From Paulinella micropora (taxonomy: Eukaryota; Cercozoa; Imbricatea; Euglyphida): 36,773 nt of DNA. Position numbers and translations under genes: made by a program. The stretch covers positions 64,939-101,711 of the forward strand of contig BJOX01000214.1 of the NCBI GenBank assembly GCA_009731375.1. Direction: 5' to 3'. Below the pieces are notes generated by a model. It worked only from the letters and a program-made list of their open reading frames with translations, did not search any database and was not told the DNA's origin. Shown here one piece after another: positions 21,301 through 29,365 of this stretch (positions within the stretch are counted from its first letter, which is position 1; each line of letters begins with the position of its first letter).

Positions 21301-23401
21301 GGAGAGAAACTATTGCACAAGGCAAAGAGAGGCGTTGGCGGTAGTATGGGCCCTCAAGAGGCTCAGAGAGTATTTGTGGGGAGGACCTCAATTTACTGTC
21401 AGAACTGATCATCATAACCTGTTATGGTTGATGAATCATGAACAGACGGGACGGCTGGCGCGGTGGCAAGCGTTCTTGTCTTGTTTCGATTTTACAATGG
21501 TCCATCTACCGGGAAAGCGAAATGTGGTCGCTGATAGCCTCTCTAGGCTAGAGTTTAACTCAGAAGTATCGGCGTTGGTGTCCACGGTGGAGATGGAAGA
21601 CTTGTCCACTGACAAGGTGTATGAGGTCAGCCACATTGAGGCGATGGAGATGGCGAGTGGAGTCCGATATGACCGCACAGGTCTACGGTACAGTCCACAA
21701 GGCCCGGATCACGGGATATGTTGTGAGCTACATACCCAGGAGGACGCTGAGTGGTCCTATGAGGTATATGAGAATGCGAAGGCGAACATAAGAGAGGAAG
21801 AGGAGACGCAGGAAGTTTATGCGGAGCCTCCTCAAGAGCGGAGAAGTGACCTAGACGATGACCCGGAAAGAATCGGGGTACGGCTAGAAGATGGTACTAT
21901 CCATATAGCCTCGCCTACCGCATGGAGGCAACAACAGGCTCAAGATCCGGAGTTTAAAGAACTGATACAGTTATATCAGAACCCGGATGAGCTACGGATG
22001 ACGAAAGCGATCAAAGATCAGATGAAGGAGATGGGATGGAGAGATGGTCTACTGTGGTACAAGGGCCTTCACGGTCGCTATGCGTCACAGCCGGACAAAT
22101 GGACCCTTTGGGTACCGGAGAGTCTGAGACGATTTATATTTGTCGCAGCCCACAATTGCCCACTTTTGGCGCATCCGGGTCGACAACGAACTCATATGTT
22201 CGTAGCGAGGCGATTCTGGTGGAAGAAGATGAAGGAGGAGATAGATCAGGCGGTGGATGCATGCATCCCGTGCAAGATAAACAAAACACCACTGAAGGCA
22301 AATTTCGGCCTGATTGGCGAATTTCCTCTTCATGCGGGGATGTTTGAGTTTATACACATTGATCATGTGGGACCTTTCCCAGAATCGAAGGATGGTTACA
22401 AATACCTCCTTACGGCTATTGACAGAGCCACCAACTATGTGTGGATCATCCCTGTCAAAGACGTTACCGGCAAGACGACGGCCGAGGCGCTGATCGATAG
22501 GATCATCTCACAGATCGGAGTACCAAGAAAGATATGTTCTGATCGAGGCTCGGACTTTAATAACGAGGTCATCGACAAACTATCTAAGTATTACGGGATG
22601 AAATGGCAATATGTTACTGCCTATAACCCGCGAGCAAATGGGAAAATCGAGCGGGTACACAGACCCCTCAAAGCCTCGCTAAAGATGTATTGCACGAAGA
22701 AGGAGAATCAAAGAGCATGGGTCGAGGCAGCACCATCATTTGCGTTTGCAATGAACTGTCTACCCTCTACGGCGTTAGGAGGCTCGAAGAGCTCAATCTC
22801 GCCATATCAGTTAGTATATGGGCGTGAGCCTGATATCCCGACTTCGCTCCTTCACCCAAAAGACACTTGGGCGGATGCGGATGAGTTGTTTGGGATGAGA
22901 CTTAGAGTGAAGATGGAGGCGGAACAAATAGTCAGGGCGCATAGAGAGGCGGAGCGCCGAAAGACTGATGCTGAAGGGGTGCGACAAGCGCACTTGGATC
23001 AGATCAAGTTCCAGGTCGGGGATATTGTACTATTGTACCATCCTCAAGTCCCGAAGGGAGTCAGCTCTAAGCTGTTCACTCACTGGAAAGGACCTTATCA
23101 GATTATGGAACAGACGGGACCTCTGAATTACAAGATCAGGGGTGGAGCCGCAGATGGCACTCCTCGACTTCCGACAAGGACCCGTGCTCGGGCGCTACGG
23201 CTCGGTAGAAATGCGGCTTCTTCCGACGGTTCAGCCCCGGCAGCAGCGGGTACGCGGTCAGGCCCGGCCGTCGTGGCCCGTTCGCACCCTGCAACAAGAA
23301 AGCGTCGCGTGCACGGGTCTGCGGCGCTACCAGCACGGGGCACAGGGCTACGGTCAGCGCCGGCAGCGCCAGCGAAAGAAAGTCCAGGACCGAGCTGTTA
23401 A
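18332..23401 (+). CDS. pol: Ty3/gypsy Pol (PR-RT-RNaseH-IN), fused at its 3' end to foreign sequence
   Basis: The ORF has 1689 codons, of which about the first 1605 are retroelement. Protease-like region about 140-265: the catalytic Asp seems to lie in NDTMANINIV (about 168), DTM instead of DTG/DSG, followed by GSILLSYDQLATMGAVID. RT about 640-860: VIDLKNGFWQIPL, LPMGLKQAPGLFQ, YIDDIIVYS (catalytic box about 804). RNase H from about 955: VVDTDASKFAIGAVLQQ, TDHHNLLWL. Integrase: HHCC about 1270-1317, then HIDHVGPF (1342), CSDRGSDFNNEV (1403) and NGKIERVHRPL (1438) as the DDE triad, and GPYQIMEQTGPLNYKI near 1600. The remaining ~85 codons run antisense through a virus-like gene. ATG 18332 lies 67 nt past the Gag stop, in the +1 frame. 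Confidence 0.9.
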   Translation: MLLCRLGQPFLNLNTKMWGTQRLQPQGSLIPVHTARLPMITDANRNARLAMEARTPMADVSPWPSKQPRTDSMSTVAAGGEQKDNVYTQVPQDNVAQIVNAPVPQNNKNVNEVKQEEKKEELKNLETRLQNLERKVLVLAANIHRPDALCYTELYCETLKTILKVGNDTMANINIVGRKFFNRYRDWVDGNMKKSTGTLKGVSSRTDITGIITLTFKLKSARVYRMDLYVVPGYHGSILLSYDQLATMGAVIDCAARRVIYGVKRGEENDIDPFNATDSYEAYELSLATDHKKMAIAHEALEVYVHPHVVRPDELSWTDNWESQVCTVTVPTCHWDKKSIDDLIEKRKEEIICVAQRSPSLARFAEGVGTDVHITNGYCFHAKVGEEKREAFVPRRTGRIPDTPPETIKSFITDFWGDEPTWPRSLSEVKKCLRTLFENNKPYTIILPYNEKAIWAQEIRDRLIDHPIPVPSRKQQLVVACRMGTREQSSAYKRKLRDLDKLKLIPQAFTCFDGFYTRKAPLQYARLIDMLVELGKDDEPDTVTYEKTGLDDVSEEDLGLEEDRGPLKQHKQMSDEDFQEAARNILEEGVGTEKEKELLKAKLEANKEIFDPPHAGGVKPEDFTAVIYKIPGAEPSPAPRRANLSIHEAKIAEELARQLLNEDFIERSTSPIVSQPRIVPKPGGEWRLTVNYARVNKVLEEERNPLPTLEEGRRVLRNAKFYSVIDLKNGFWQIPLEEKSRWLTAFVVGMEIYQWKVLPMGLKQAPGLFQKAMQKMLSSQYDDLSDGGFMRRRGQKAGEYAFCYIDDIIVYSNTMEEHIDHLSDIFRRIGAFGLKCNLKKCQLAKTSVTYLGYEISHNRVSISKEKREEIMNRPIPKNRTELHSFLAMAQYYSQFIPDWGATRAKLEKMIDFGDFEKWGEEALQAFHALKDLIYKDPKDGGLVLTMPDFTKQFVVDTDASKFAIGAVLQQEDEEKKLRPIMFISRKLCAAERNYCTRQREALAVVWALKRLREYLWGGPQFTVRTDHHNLLWLMNHEQTGRLARWQAFLSCFDFTMVHLPGKRNVVADSLSRLEFNSEVSALVSTVEMEDLSTDKVYEVSHIEAMEMASGVRYDRTGLRYSPQGPDHGICCELHTQEDAEWSYEVYENAKANIREEEETQEVYAEPPQERRSDLDDDPERIGVRLEDGTIHIASPTAWRQQQAQDPEFKELIQLYQNPDELRMTKAIKDQMKEMGWRDGLLWYKGLHGRYASQPDKWTLWVPESLRRFIFVAAHNCPLLAHPGRQRTHMFVARRFWWKKMKEEIDQAVDACIPCKINKTPLKANFGLIGEFPLHAGMFEFIHIDHVGPFPESKDGYKYLLTAIDRATNYVWIIPVKDVTGKTTAEALIDRIISQIGVPRKICSDRGSDFNNEVIDKLSKYYGMKWQYVTAYNPRANGKIERVHRPLKASLKMYCTKKENQRAWVEAAPSFAFAMNCLPSTALGGSKSSISPYQLVYGREPDIPTSLLHPKDTWADADELFGMRLRVKMEAEQIVRAHREAERRKTDAEGVRQAHLDQIKFQVGDIVLLYHPQVPKGVSSKLFTHWKGPYQIMEQTGPLNYKIRGGAADGTPRLPTRTRARALRLGRNAASSDGSAPAAAGTRSGPAVVARSHPATRKRRVHGSAALPARGTGLRSAPAAPAKESPGPSC

Positions 23402-24209
23402 TCTGGACTGTAGCCCACAGGCGAGTGTACTGGTACAGCACCGCCAGCCAGCGCTGGCGCGCCACCGATGGCAGCCCCGCGTCGATGAGCTGGTGGTGCA
23501 GCGCTGTTATTGGTTCCAGCAGCACGCCGAGGATGTTCCGGCGCTGGTGGCCGGTGACGACGGTAGCCTCCAACGCCGCCGCGGCCGCCTGCAGGCACAC
23601 CGAGACCACGTACAGCGCCGAGTACACGGCGTGGCACTTCTGCACGCTTTCACGCGCTGTGGCCGGCAGCTCGTTGGACAACTGCGGCAGCGCCACGGTC
23701 GCGGCGGTGTCCTGCACCACGCGCCGCAGCTGGCCCAAACTCTTAGAGGTCAACAGCCCCTGGATGACGTGCTCGAAGCGCTGGTAGCGCGCCCGCGAGC
23801 CCTTGACTACCAAATGCGCAACGGCCGCAATGCCCTGGTGCGTCTTCTTCCTCTTCTTCTTCTGCTGCACCCTCGGTTCTTTTTCTTCCGACGGTGCCAC
23901 CGCCGGCCCCGGAGCCACCGTCGGGACGGGCTCTAGCCAACTGTCCAGCTCCCGCAACTCCCGGCACAGGCGCGGGTACACGTCCAGGAAGGCCAGCAGG
24001 CCCAGCATCAGCGGGCCCCCCTCGCTGATCTCGTGGTCGGGCTCCATCGTGTGGTTGCGCTGCAGGCCTAGCACCAGCTGGTTGTACTCCCGGCCGTACT
24101 CGGAGTTAACAGAGTGCAGCGCTTCTAGCACCAGCGCCAGTTTCTGCAAGAACTTGTGGAAGTCGCAGTGGTGGCTCACGACCGAAATTTCGTACGCACG
24201 CAACCTAGC
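23136..24209 (-). CDS. Unknown GC-rich virus-like protein, partial at both ends
   Basis: About 350 codons remain on the minus strand. The N-terminus is lost in the 500-N gap and the C-terminus at the gypsy junction, where the ORF runs about a dozen codons to a chance stop. It shows helical, Leu/Ala-rich stretches (for example FHKFLQKLALVLEALHSV and LDFLSLALPALTVAL), a lysine-rich segment QQKKKRKK resembling a nuclear signal, and few low-complexity repeats outside that. Overlapping plus-strand ORFs are Arg/Pro-rich shadows. I do not recognise the family. A structural or tegument-like role is possible but unsupported. Confidence 0.5.
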   Translation of the reverse strand, partial: ARLRAYEISVVSHHCDFHKFLQKLALVLEALHSVNSEYGREYNQLVLGLQRNHTMEPDHEISEGGPLMLGLLAFLDVYPRLCRELRELDSWLEPVPTVAPGPAVAPSEEKEPRVQQKKKRKKTHQGIAAVAHLVVKGSRARYQRFEHVIQGLLTSKSLGQLRRVVQDTAATVALPQLSNELPATARESVQKCHAVYSALYVVSVCLQAAAAALEATVVTGHQRRNILGVLLEPITALHHQLIDAGLPSVARQRWLAVLYQYTRLWATVQINSSVLDFLSLALPALTVALCPVLVAPQTRARDAFLLQGANGPRRPGLTAYPLLPGLNRRKKPHFYRAVAPEHGSLSEVEECHLRLHP

Positions 24210-24709
24210 NNNNNNNNNNNNNNNNNNNNNNNNNNNNNNNNNNNNNNNNNNNNNNNNNNNNNNNNNNNNNNNNNNNNNNNNNNNNNNNNNNNNNNNNNNN
24301 NNNNNNNNNNNNNNNNNNNNNNNNNNNNNNNNNNNNNNNNNNNNNNNNNNNNNNNNNNNNNNNNNNNNNNNNNNNNNNNNNNNNNNNNNNNNNNNNNNNN
24401 NNNNNNNNNNNNNNNNNNNNNNNNNNNNNNNNNNNNNNNNNNNNNNNNNNNNNNNNNNNNNNNNNNNNNNNNNNNNNNNNNNNNNNNNNNNNNNNNNNNN
24501 NNNNNNNNNNNNNNNNNNNNNNNNNNNNNNNNNNNNNNNNNNNNNNNNNNNNNNNNNNNNNNNNNNNNNNNNNNNNNNNNNNNNNNNNNNNNNNNNNNNN
24601 NNNNNNNNNNNNNNNNNNNNNNNNNNNNNNNNNNNNNNNNNNNNNNNNNNNNNNNNNNNNNNNNNNNNNNNNNNNNNNNNNNNNNNNNNNNNNNNNNNNN
24701 NNNNNNNNN
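24210..24709. other. Assembly gap, 500 N
   Basis: A run of exactly 500 Ns is a conventional unknown-size scaffold gap. The start of the minus-strand gene to the left lies inside it. True distance and adjacency across it are unknown. Confidence 0.95.
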
Positions 24710-25031
24710 CAAACCCGGCCCTCCCCCCTCTCTCCACGCAGCCACCTTTCTTCCTCCCTCTCCCCTCTGTTCGGGTTCACATTCTCCCACCAAACAAGCT
24801 ATGTTTTTTCCCCTTTGCACTTTCGGCCTTTCATCATCTGCGGCCCCCCCCTCCCAATTTCCCTCCATTTCGCGCGTTGCAAATGTTGTACTAGTCGATT
24901 TTCCCCCTCGACGCTTTCTAATGAGAGGGGGAGGGGGCCGAACAGCAAAAAAAGAGAGAGAGGGAAGGCCGAGAAATGGAGGGGAGGGAAAGAAAAATCG
25001 TAGGCTCAAAACAAAAAGTTTGTGTAGCCAA
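24710..25031. other. Pyrimidine-rich upstream region of the RING gene, no gene
   Basis: C/T-rich sequence turns into a purine-rich block (about 24920-25010) shortly before the ATG at 25032. ORFs across it are homopolymer artefacts. It probably holds the promoter of the RING gene; I see no convincing TATA box. Confidence 0.4.
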
Positions 25032-25628
25032 ATGGCCGGTTACGACGAGGCTTGGGTGAACGAGGGCGAAACCAAGGACCTAATGTGTACAATTTGCCTG
25101 TGCGTGGCACGCGACATCGTGCAGCACGGCTGCGGCGCCTCGTTCTGCGAAGCCTGCTTTAAGCAAAACCAAGCGGCGGGGCGCCCTTGCGCAAATTGCC
25201 GGGGGCCCGATGACGCGGCGGCCGCCAACCGCGATCGCCTCGCGGTACAGAACCTCACGATCCGCTGCCCGTCCAACTGCGGCGCCACCTTCCGTCTCGG
25301 GGACAAGTCGCGGCACTTGGCCGACAAGTGCCCCGCCCTCGCCGCAGCTGCTACTGCTAGTACCACCAGATCTGCCTGTGTCTGCATTTACGATATTGGG
25401 TATGAATATAGCATTAAGGGAGCTGTTACCCTGTTTAAGAAAGATGTAGGTTCGGCCGCCTGCGACCCGCATTGCTATAATAAAGCTGCAAAAACTAGGA
25501 AGCTGGTGGGCGAGGCTTGCGATTGGTGTGCAATGGATGCGGCATGCCGCAAGGGCTGGGAGTACGTAGGAGCGGTGACCATAGGACAGCACAGATGTGT
25601 GCAGTATTCCTTTCGCAAGCAACTCTAG
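25032..25628 (+). CDS. RING-finger / TRAF-type zinc-finger protein
   Basis: 198 residues. The N-terminal RING-like module has C19-x2-C22, C34, C39-x2-C42 and C53-x2-C56, spaced as in TRAF-class RINGs. The His expected two residues after C34 is Ala, in the stretch CGASFCEAC. H32 could substitute as a ligand, or the domain may be degenerate. A TRAF-type finger follows (RCPSNC...RHLADKC, about 76-100). The C-terminal half is Cys-rich (CDPHC, CDWC, C-R-K) without a known pattern. RING proteins commonly act as E3 ubiquitin ligases, and DNA viruses use them against host proteins; that role is inference. ATG 25032 is the first ATG in frame before the RING. Confidence 0.7.
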   Translation: MAGYDEAWVNEGETKDLMCTICLCVARDIVQHGCGASFCEACFKQNQAAGRPCANCRGPDDAAAANRDRLAVQNLTIRCPSNCGATFRLGDKSRHLADKCPALAAAATASTTRSACVCIYDIGYEYSIKGAVTLFKKDVGSAACDPHCYNKAAKTRKLVGEACDWCAMDAACRKGWEYVGAVTIGQHRCVQYSFRKQL

Positions 25629-25739
25629 ACTTTTTTTGGCAGGTATCTAAGGAGCCGCAACCTATTTTTCAAACCTCTCCGGCACTCCCGTACCTCTTCT
25701 TTTCTGACTTCCCAAGCACCTATGCCGGAGCTTTCGTTG

Positions 25740-25745
25740 ATTAAA
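25740..25745 (+). terminator. Candidate poly(A) signal ATTAAA for the RING gene
   Basis: ATTAAA lies 112 nt after the RING stop codon. A canonical AATAAA also occurs at 26047-26052, farther than the usual 3' UTR in this compact locus. Confidence 0.4.
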
Positions 25746-26459
25746 AACGGTGCTGAAGCTTCTGATCGTTTTTCTTGCCAAGGCGCGGGTAGGTGAGTCC
25801 CCGGGGGTCTGTGTTGGCTGCCAAAATCATTATACAAGTTTATTCGGGGCTATGTGCTGATGTCACTTGTTGCGCGATCCTCGCATTGGTCTGTGCCTGC
25901 CTTCTCTAGAAACATGCACGCTCTCCCTGACTTCAGCAACGCATAGATACAAATCTCTAGCCCCGAGAAAAAACAAACAAGCTGGATTTTGCGCGTGCGT
26001 GTGTAGAGGTCGCCGCTGTCCAAGGATTTCAAAAAAAAATTTACTTAATAAAAGCTTTTTGTACCAAAGGCAAAAGAGAGAGGGAGAAGGGGCGGGGCCA
26101 CCCTGAAACAGATTGAGCCTTTTTTTTTCTTTCCTGCGCCGGCCCCCCCCTCTCCCCTCCAGTTCGCTCGTCTCCCCCCCGCAATCCTCGAAGCCTGTGT
26201 CTCACGCCGCACTCGCAAAGCCTTTTACACCAAATCACGCGCGCCTTCTTGTTGGTTAACTCTCTCTCTCTCTCTCGCAACGGACGCCCCTGCATCGATC
26301 TAAACAAAAAAAAACCCCACTGTCTTTCTGTTTTTTTGCTTGGATCCTGACTTTTTTTAGATATTACCAACAATAGCACTCAATTGTCTGCCGGTCGTAG
26401 TCAACGATAAGCAGGTCGGCCGCAACGGCGTGTGTACCACAAGATTAAAAAAAAAGATA

Positions 26460-26465
26460 TTTATT
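26460..26465 (-). terminator. Poly(A) signal for the fibre-like gene
   Basis: TTTATT on the plus strand is AATAAA on the minus strand, 83 nt past the stop of the minus-strand fibre-like gene. Confidence 0.6.
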
Positions 26466-26547
26466 GTAACTTTTACAGTGTGCCGGCCCGCGGCGTGTTT
26501 TACTTTTTGACACCGAAAAAGCGTTTTTAAAAGAAATACCTGCAATT

Positions 26548-27558
26548 TTAAGACTTCTGCAAGCAGTCGTCGTCGTCGTCATCGGACCCTGAATCGTCAC
26601 CCCGCGGGCAGGAGTGCAAGACCGAGCCTGCAACTGCCCATTTCAGCACGCCGAGGTCCAGCCCCTGGGGGACCGCGAAGCCTTTGTATTCGTCGAGCGT
26701 TGTATGCCTCGGTTTCAGACAGTCACCGTGCGGGGCCTGTGGCCAGCCGTGGAGAATGGTGTAATGGACGCAGAGGCAAACACTGCCGTCGACGCCTACT
26801 TCCAGCCTGTTCTGCCTTATGAAAGAGGGTCTGTAATTGATTTCAAACATCAACGGAAAAAGGTTCCGCCGGGAAAGGAATACGTGACGGCCTGCGCGGG
26901 CCGCCAGTCCGCAGGCAACTGCAGCAAGGTAAGCCAAGCCTCTATTCTAGTCTGGTCCCTCTTCGTCGTACTGTCAGGGGGAAGGGCCGTGGCATCTTCG
27001 AAACGCAGCCGGTCCATGTCGAAAGCTACGTGCCCCTCCAGCATGCAAAAAGAACCCAGCCTGTGGACGGTCGCTGTGCCGTTGTGCCCCCAGCGGGCCA
27101 GTTCGGCCGCCTCGATGGTCAGCTGGCGCGGGACGGCGGCACTGACCAAGGCCTCCACCCGACTAGCCAGACGAGAGGTTTCGAAGCGCAGCGCCGCCAG
27201 CTCCTGGTCGCGCTCATCATCACGCGGCACCAGTTCCAGCCGCAGGCCCGGGGCTAGGATAGCACTGTTATCCTCGCAGACCCGCAGTACGTCTGCGTCC
27301 GTCTCGATTGCACGGTAGGCCTCCGCCGCATTCCAACCCGCCGATCTGGGCAGAACGACCTCGACTGTCTGCGCCCAACACAAAGGCGCTGCCGACGACT
27401 GTCGCATTGTCTCTCAGCTCCAGCCGCAACCAACCGTCGGCCCCGTGCCTGTCACGAGTCAGGTCGAGAGCCAACGGCTGGCGCACTCTTGTGCACAGTC
27501 TCTTGCGGGCGGGCTCCTCTGTACAGCTAGCGTTGTCGGTAGATGGCGCGGCACCCAT
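26548..27558 (-). CDS. Fibre-like (trimeric tail/spike-type) protein, two frame breaks
   Basis: Three consecutive minus-strand frames look like one protein of about 336 residues. The first (from ATG 27558) has a basic N-terminus with ARKRLC. The second has a coiled-coil-like stretch (ELAALRFETSRLASRVEAL) and then short beta-rich segments (GSFCMLEGHVAFDMDRL) leading to LPADWRPAQAV. The third has FEINYRPSF, RLEVGVDGSVCL and an Asp-rich tail. 'LP..WRP' followed by 'L.V..DG.V' is a pattern seen in C-terminal domains of phage and viral fibres; that is family knowledge plus inference. Breaks lie near 27365 and in an A5 run near 26857-26861. They may be sequencing errors or decay. Confidence 0.5.
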
Positions 27559-27746
27559 ATATCTTCGCTGGGCGTAGCCTCTGGTTTTTCTTGCCTTTGG
27601 CCGGCAGCACTTTTCTTTTCGCTCTGTTTCCTAGCAAATGTTTTTGGGTTTTCTTTTCATCGTTTCTCGCGGGCGGGGGAGGGGGACATTTTTTCTGTGT
27701 TTTGGCCGGCCCCCCCCCCGGGCGTTGCACCAAAATTTTGTTTAAT

Positions 27747-28093
27747 CTGTCTGCCGGTTTTACACATTTTGGCGCCAAATGCCGCAATTTGCGCAAAATT
27801 GGACACATTTTTTCGTCGCAAATTGCGACACGCAGCGAATTTTCTTTTTTTGCAATTTCGGCAACAACGAAATGTCAAAGCAAAAATTTTCGGGAAAGAT
27901 TGGCGGGCGGGGAAAAAAATTAGACACAAAAAAAAAATTCCCCGCCCGCCTGCCTTTCCCCAAAAATTTTCTTTGACATTTCGTTGTTGCCGAAATCACC
28001 CAAAAAAAATTATTGCGTGCCGTAGTTTGCGACAAAAAAAATGTGTCTAATTTTGCGCAAATTGCGGCACTTGGCGCCAAAATGTCAGACAGC
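27747..28093. repeat. Long foldback inverted repeat, block 1
   Basis: Arms of roughly 160 bp (27747-27913 and 27938-28093) are near-perfect reverse complements around a 24-base spacer. Landmarks read inward on the left are CTGTC, TTGGCGCCAA, TTTGCGCAAAAT, GGCAACAACGAAATGTCAAAG, AAAATTTTC and GGCGGGCGGGGAA. The right arm carries the same landmarks in reverse complement. The outer TTGGCGCC palindromes match E2F-type sites. The block could extrude as a cruciform. It resembles a MITE-like foldback or a replication/recombination element. Confidence 0.8.
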
Positions 28094-28228
28094 TAAAAAA
28101 AACCTTTTTTTGGTGATTTTGGCAACAACGGAAGGTCAGAGGAAAATTTTCGGAGAACGGGGGCGGGCACAAGCACAAAGTCACAGTCCCTCCCTGCCTT
28201 GTTTTTGCTGGTAGACGGTGTCAGCGTG
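28012..28228 (+). repeat. Direct repeat, copy 1 (paired with 29517-29730)
   Basis: It shares GTGTCT, CAAATTGCGGCACTTGGC, ATGTCAGACAGCT, TTTTTTTGGTGATTTTGGC, GGCGGGCACAAGCACAAAGT and GTAGACGGTGTCA in the same order and spacing with 29517-29730. The left part is also the right arm of foldback block 1. Confidence 0.75.
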
Positions 28229-28252
28229 CGCGACCTGGCGACCAAACTAGCG
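28207..28252 (+). repeat. Duplicated coding fragment of the gene at 29819
   Basis: 43 of 46 bases match 29935-29980. It would encode LVDGVSVRDLATKLA against LVDGISVRDLAAKLA. It has no start codon of its own, and its frame stops shortly after, so it is a gene fragment carried by the repeat unit. Confidence 0.7.
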
Positions 28253-28428
28253 CGCAGTCTGTGGTTTTGTACGCCGGATTAGAGGTAAAATCACGAAAAA
28301 CGCTGCAGGACGGGCTGTGACGCCAGGGCGCGTGGGAAGACGTTTGGTGCGCCAAACCAGCCGCCGGCCAGCCACAACTTTAAAAAAGTCTTTTAATTTA
28401 AAAAAACGTGACTTACTTGCTATTAATA

Positions 28429-29025
28429 TTAGGCTTCGACGCCGGGGTTGGGGAGAGGCAAGGCCGGATGCTTTTTTCTGCGGTGTCTCTGTAAAAGGTA
28501 GTTTGCGTAATAAGGCTGGCCACAGTCTTTGCAGGCGTAAGGCCTCTCGAGCGTACTATGCTTCCGCCGCGTGTGCATGGTGAGGAGGGCTTGATTAAAA
28601 AAGCCCTGTCCGCAGAAGTCACACACCCGAGACTTTTCTGCCAAATGCACGCGCCTGACGTGAACCCGCAGCTGAGCCGCAGCAGGAAAGGTGCGCGAAC
28701 AATGCTCGCAAGCAAAGGGCTTTTGTCCCGTGTGTCTTGGCAGGTGCAGTGCGCGTTGTTTGGCAAGCGCAAAGCTCTTGTCGCAATGTGGACAGGGGAA
28801 GGGTTTTTCGGCGGCGTGCACGCGTCGCCGGTGGACGGTAAGGTCGTAAGATCGTGTGAAGGCTCGGCCGCAGTCTCCACAGACATGTTCTTTTCGTCGC
28901 GTGGCGGTGGTGGTGGGGCCAGCCTCCCCGCTGAAGGCTGGAATTGTTAACAGAGGCGAATTTGCCAGGGGCTCGAGCTCCGTCAAGGGCTCGAGCTCGA
29001 GCCAGTATTCGGGGGTGAGTTCCAT
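28429..29025 (-). CDS. Five-finger C2H2 zinc-finger protein
   Basis: 198 residues from ATG 29025. The N-terminus is acidic/Leu-rich with EYWLELEPLTELEPL, which resembles an acidic activation segment. Five fingers follow in tandem at about 49-70 (CGDC...HRRRVH), 78-98 (CPHC...HLPRH), 106-127 (CEHC...HVRRVH), 135-156 (CDFC...HTRRKH) and 165-186 (CKDC...HRRKKH), with linkers such as TGQKPF. Tandem C2H2 fingers generally bind DNA in the nucleus, so a transcription factor is likely. The ORF continues upstream to 29175, but that part is Gly/Cys/Pro-rich and G-tract driven, so I chose the internal Met. It sits between the two foldback blocks. Confidence 0.85.
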   Translation of the reverse strand: MELTPEYWLELEPLTELEPLANSPLLTIPAFSGEAGPTTTATRRKEHVCGDCGRAFTRSYDLTVHRRRVHAAEKPFPCPHCDKSFALAKQRALHLPRHTGQKPFACEHCSRTFPAAAQLRVHVRRVHLAEKSRVCDFCGQGFFNQALLTMHTRRKHSTLERPYACKDCGQPYYANYLLQRHRRKKHPALPLPNPGVEA

Positions 29026-29365
29026 CCTGCCGACCCTTTCCTTTTCTGTTCCGCTAGCGGACACAGAAAGACAAGGTGAGGGAGGGGGAGGGGTGGCCCC
29101 CCCCCTCTCTCCCGCACCCTTGGTACACGGGCGCGCCGGGTGGCACCCCCCCACACAGCGGCCCCCCCCACACACACAGCCGGCTCCCGTGCACTGCCAC
29201 CGTTGGCGCCAACCTTTTTTTTGCCAACCCGCGATTCTGTCTCTAGACTGTCAGTGCCAACGGCGGCAGGGGAGACAGGGGCGGGGGGGGCAGAAGGCGC
29301 AAGGGCAGGGGGGGGGGCCGGACTCTTTGGGCTTAACGACATGCCCACGTGACACCTTCCGCGAA

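Larger units (their letters stand above)
14549..23150 (+). mobile_element. Ty3/gypsy retrotransposon inserted in copia copy B, 3' truncated
   Basis: Order of parts: 5' LTR, primer-binding site, leader, Gag (15571-18264), Pol with protease, reverse transcriptase, RNase H and integrase (18332 to about 23150). RT before integrase is the Ty3/gypsy order. Both ORFs are long and intact, so the element looks young. The 5' edge lies in copia integrase directly after CGCGG, the likely 5-bp target site. The 3' LTR, polypurine tract and integrase tail are missing, because the sequence switches to unrelated GC-rich DNA within the Pol ORF. Confidence 0.9.
25629..26547. other. Intergenic region of about 0.9 kb, no gene
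   Basis: It holds A/T and C homopolymers, a purine-rich GAGAGAGGGAGAAGG tract, a CTCTCTCT run and candidate polyadenylation signals for both flanking genes. ORFs here are low-complexity and lack any family sign. Confidence 0.5.
27559..28428. other. Repeat-bearing intergenic region, no intact gene
   Basis: The region is dominated by the first foldback block, its flanking arm and a 46-bp copy of coding sequence from the gene at 29819. Long ORFs on both strands here are products of palindrome symmetry and homopolymers. Confidence 0.6.

Noticed and set aside
23142-24894. Long plus-strand ORFs across the left part of the GC-rich region
   Set aside because: They are Arg/Pro/Ser-rich mirror frames of the minus-strand gene, and the longer one is mostly Ns.
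26614-27318. 234-codon plus-strand ORF opposite the fibre-like gene
   Set aside because: Ser/Arg-rich antisense shadow. The minus-strand frames carry the beta-rich patterned protein and a poly(A) signal follows them.
27443-28080. Long ORFs on both strands through the foldback region
   Set aside because: They translate palindromic and homopolymer sequence. The same short peptides appear on both strands because the arms are reverse complements.
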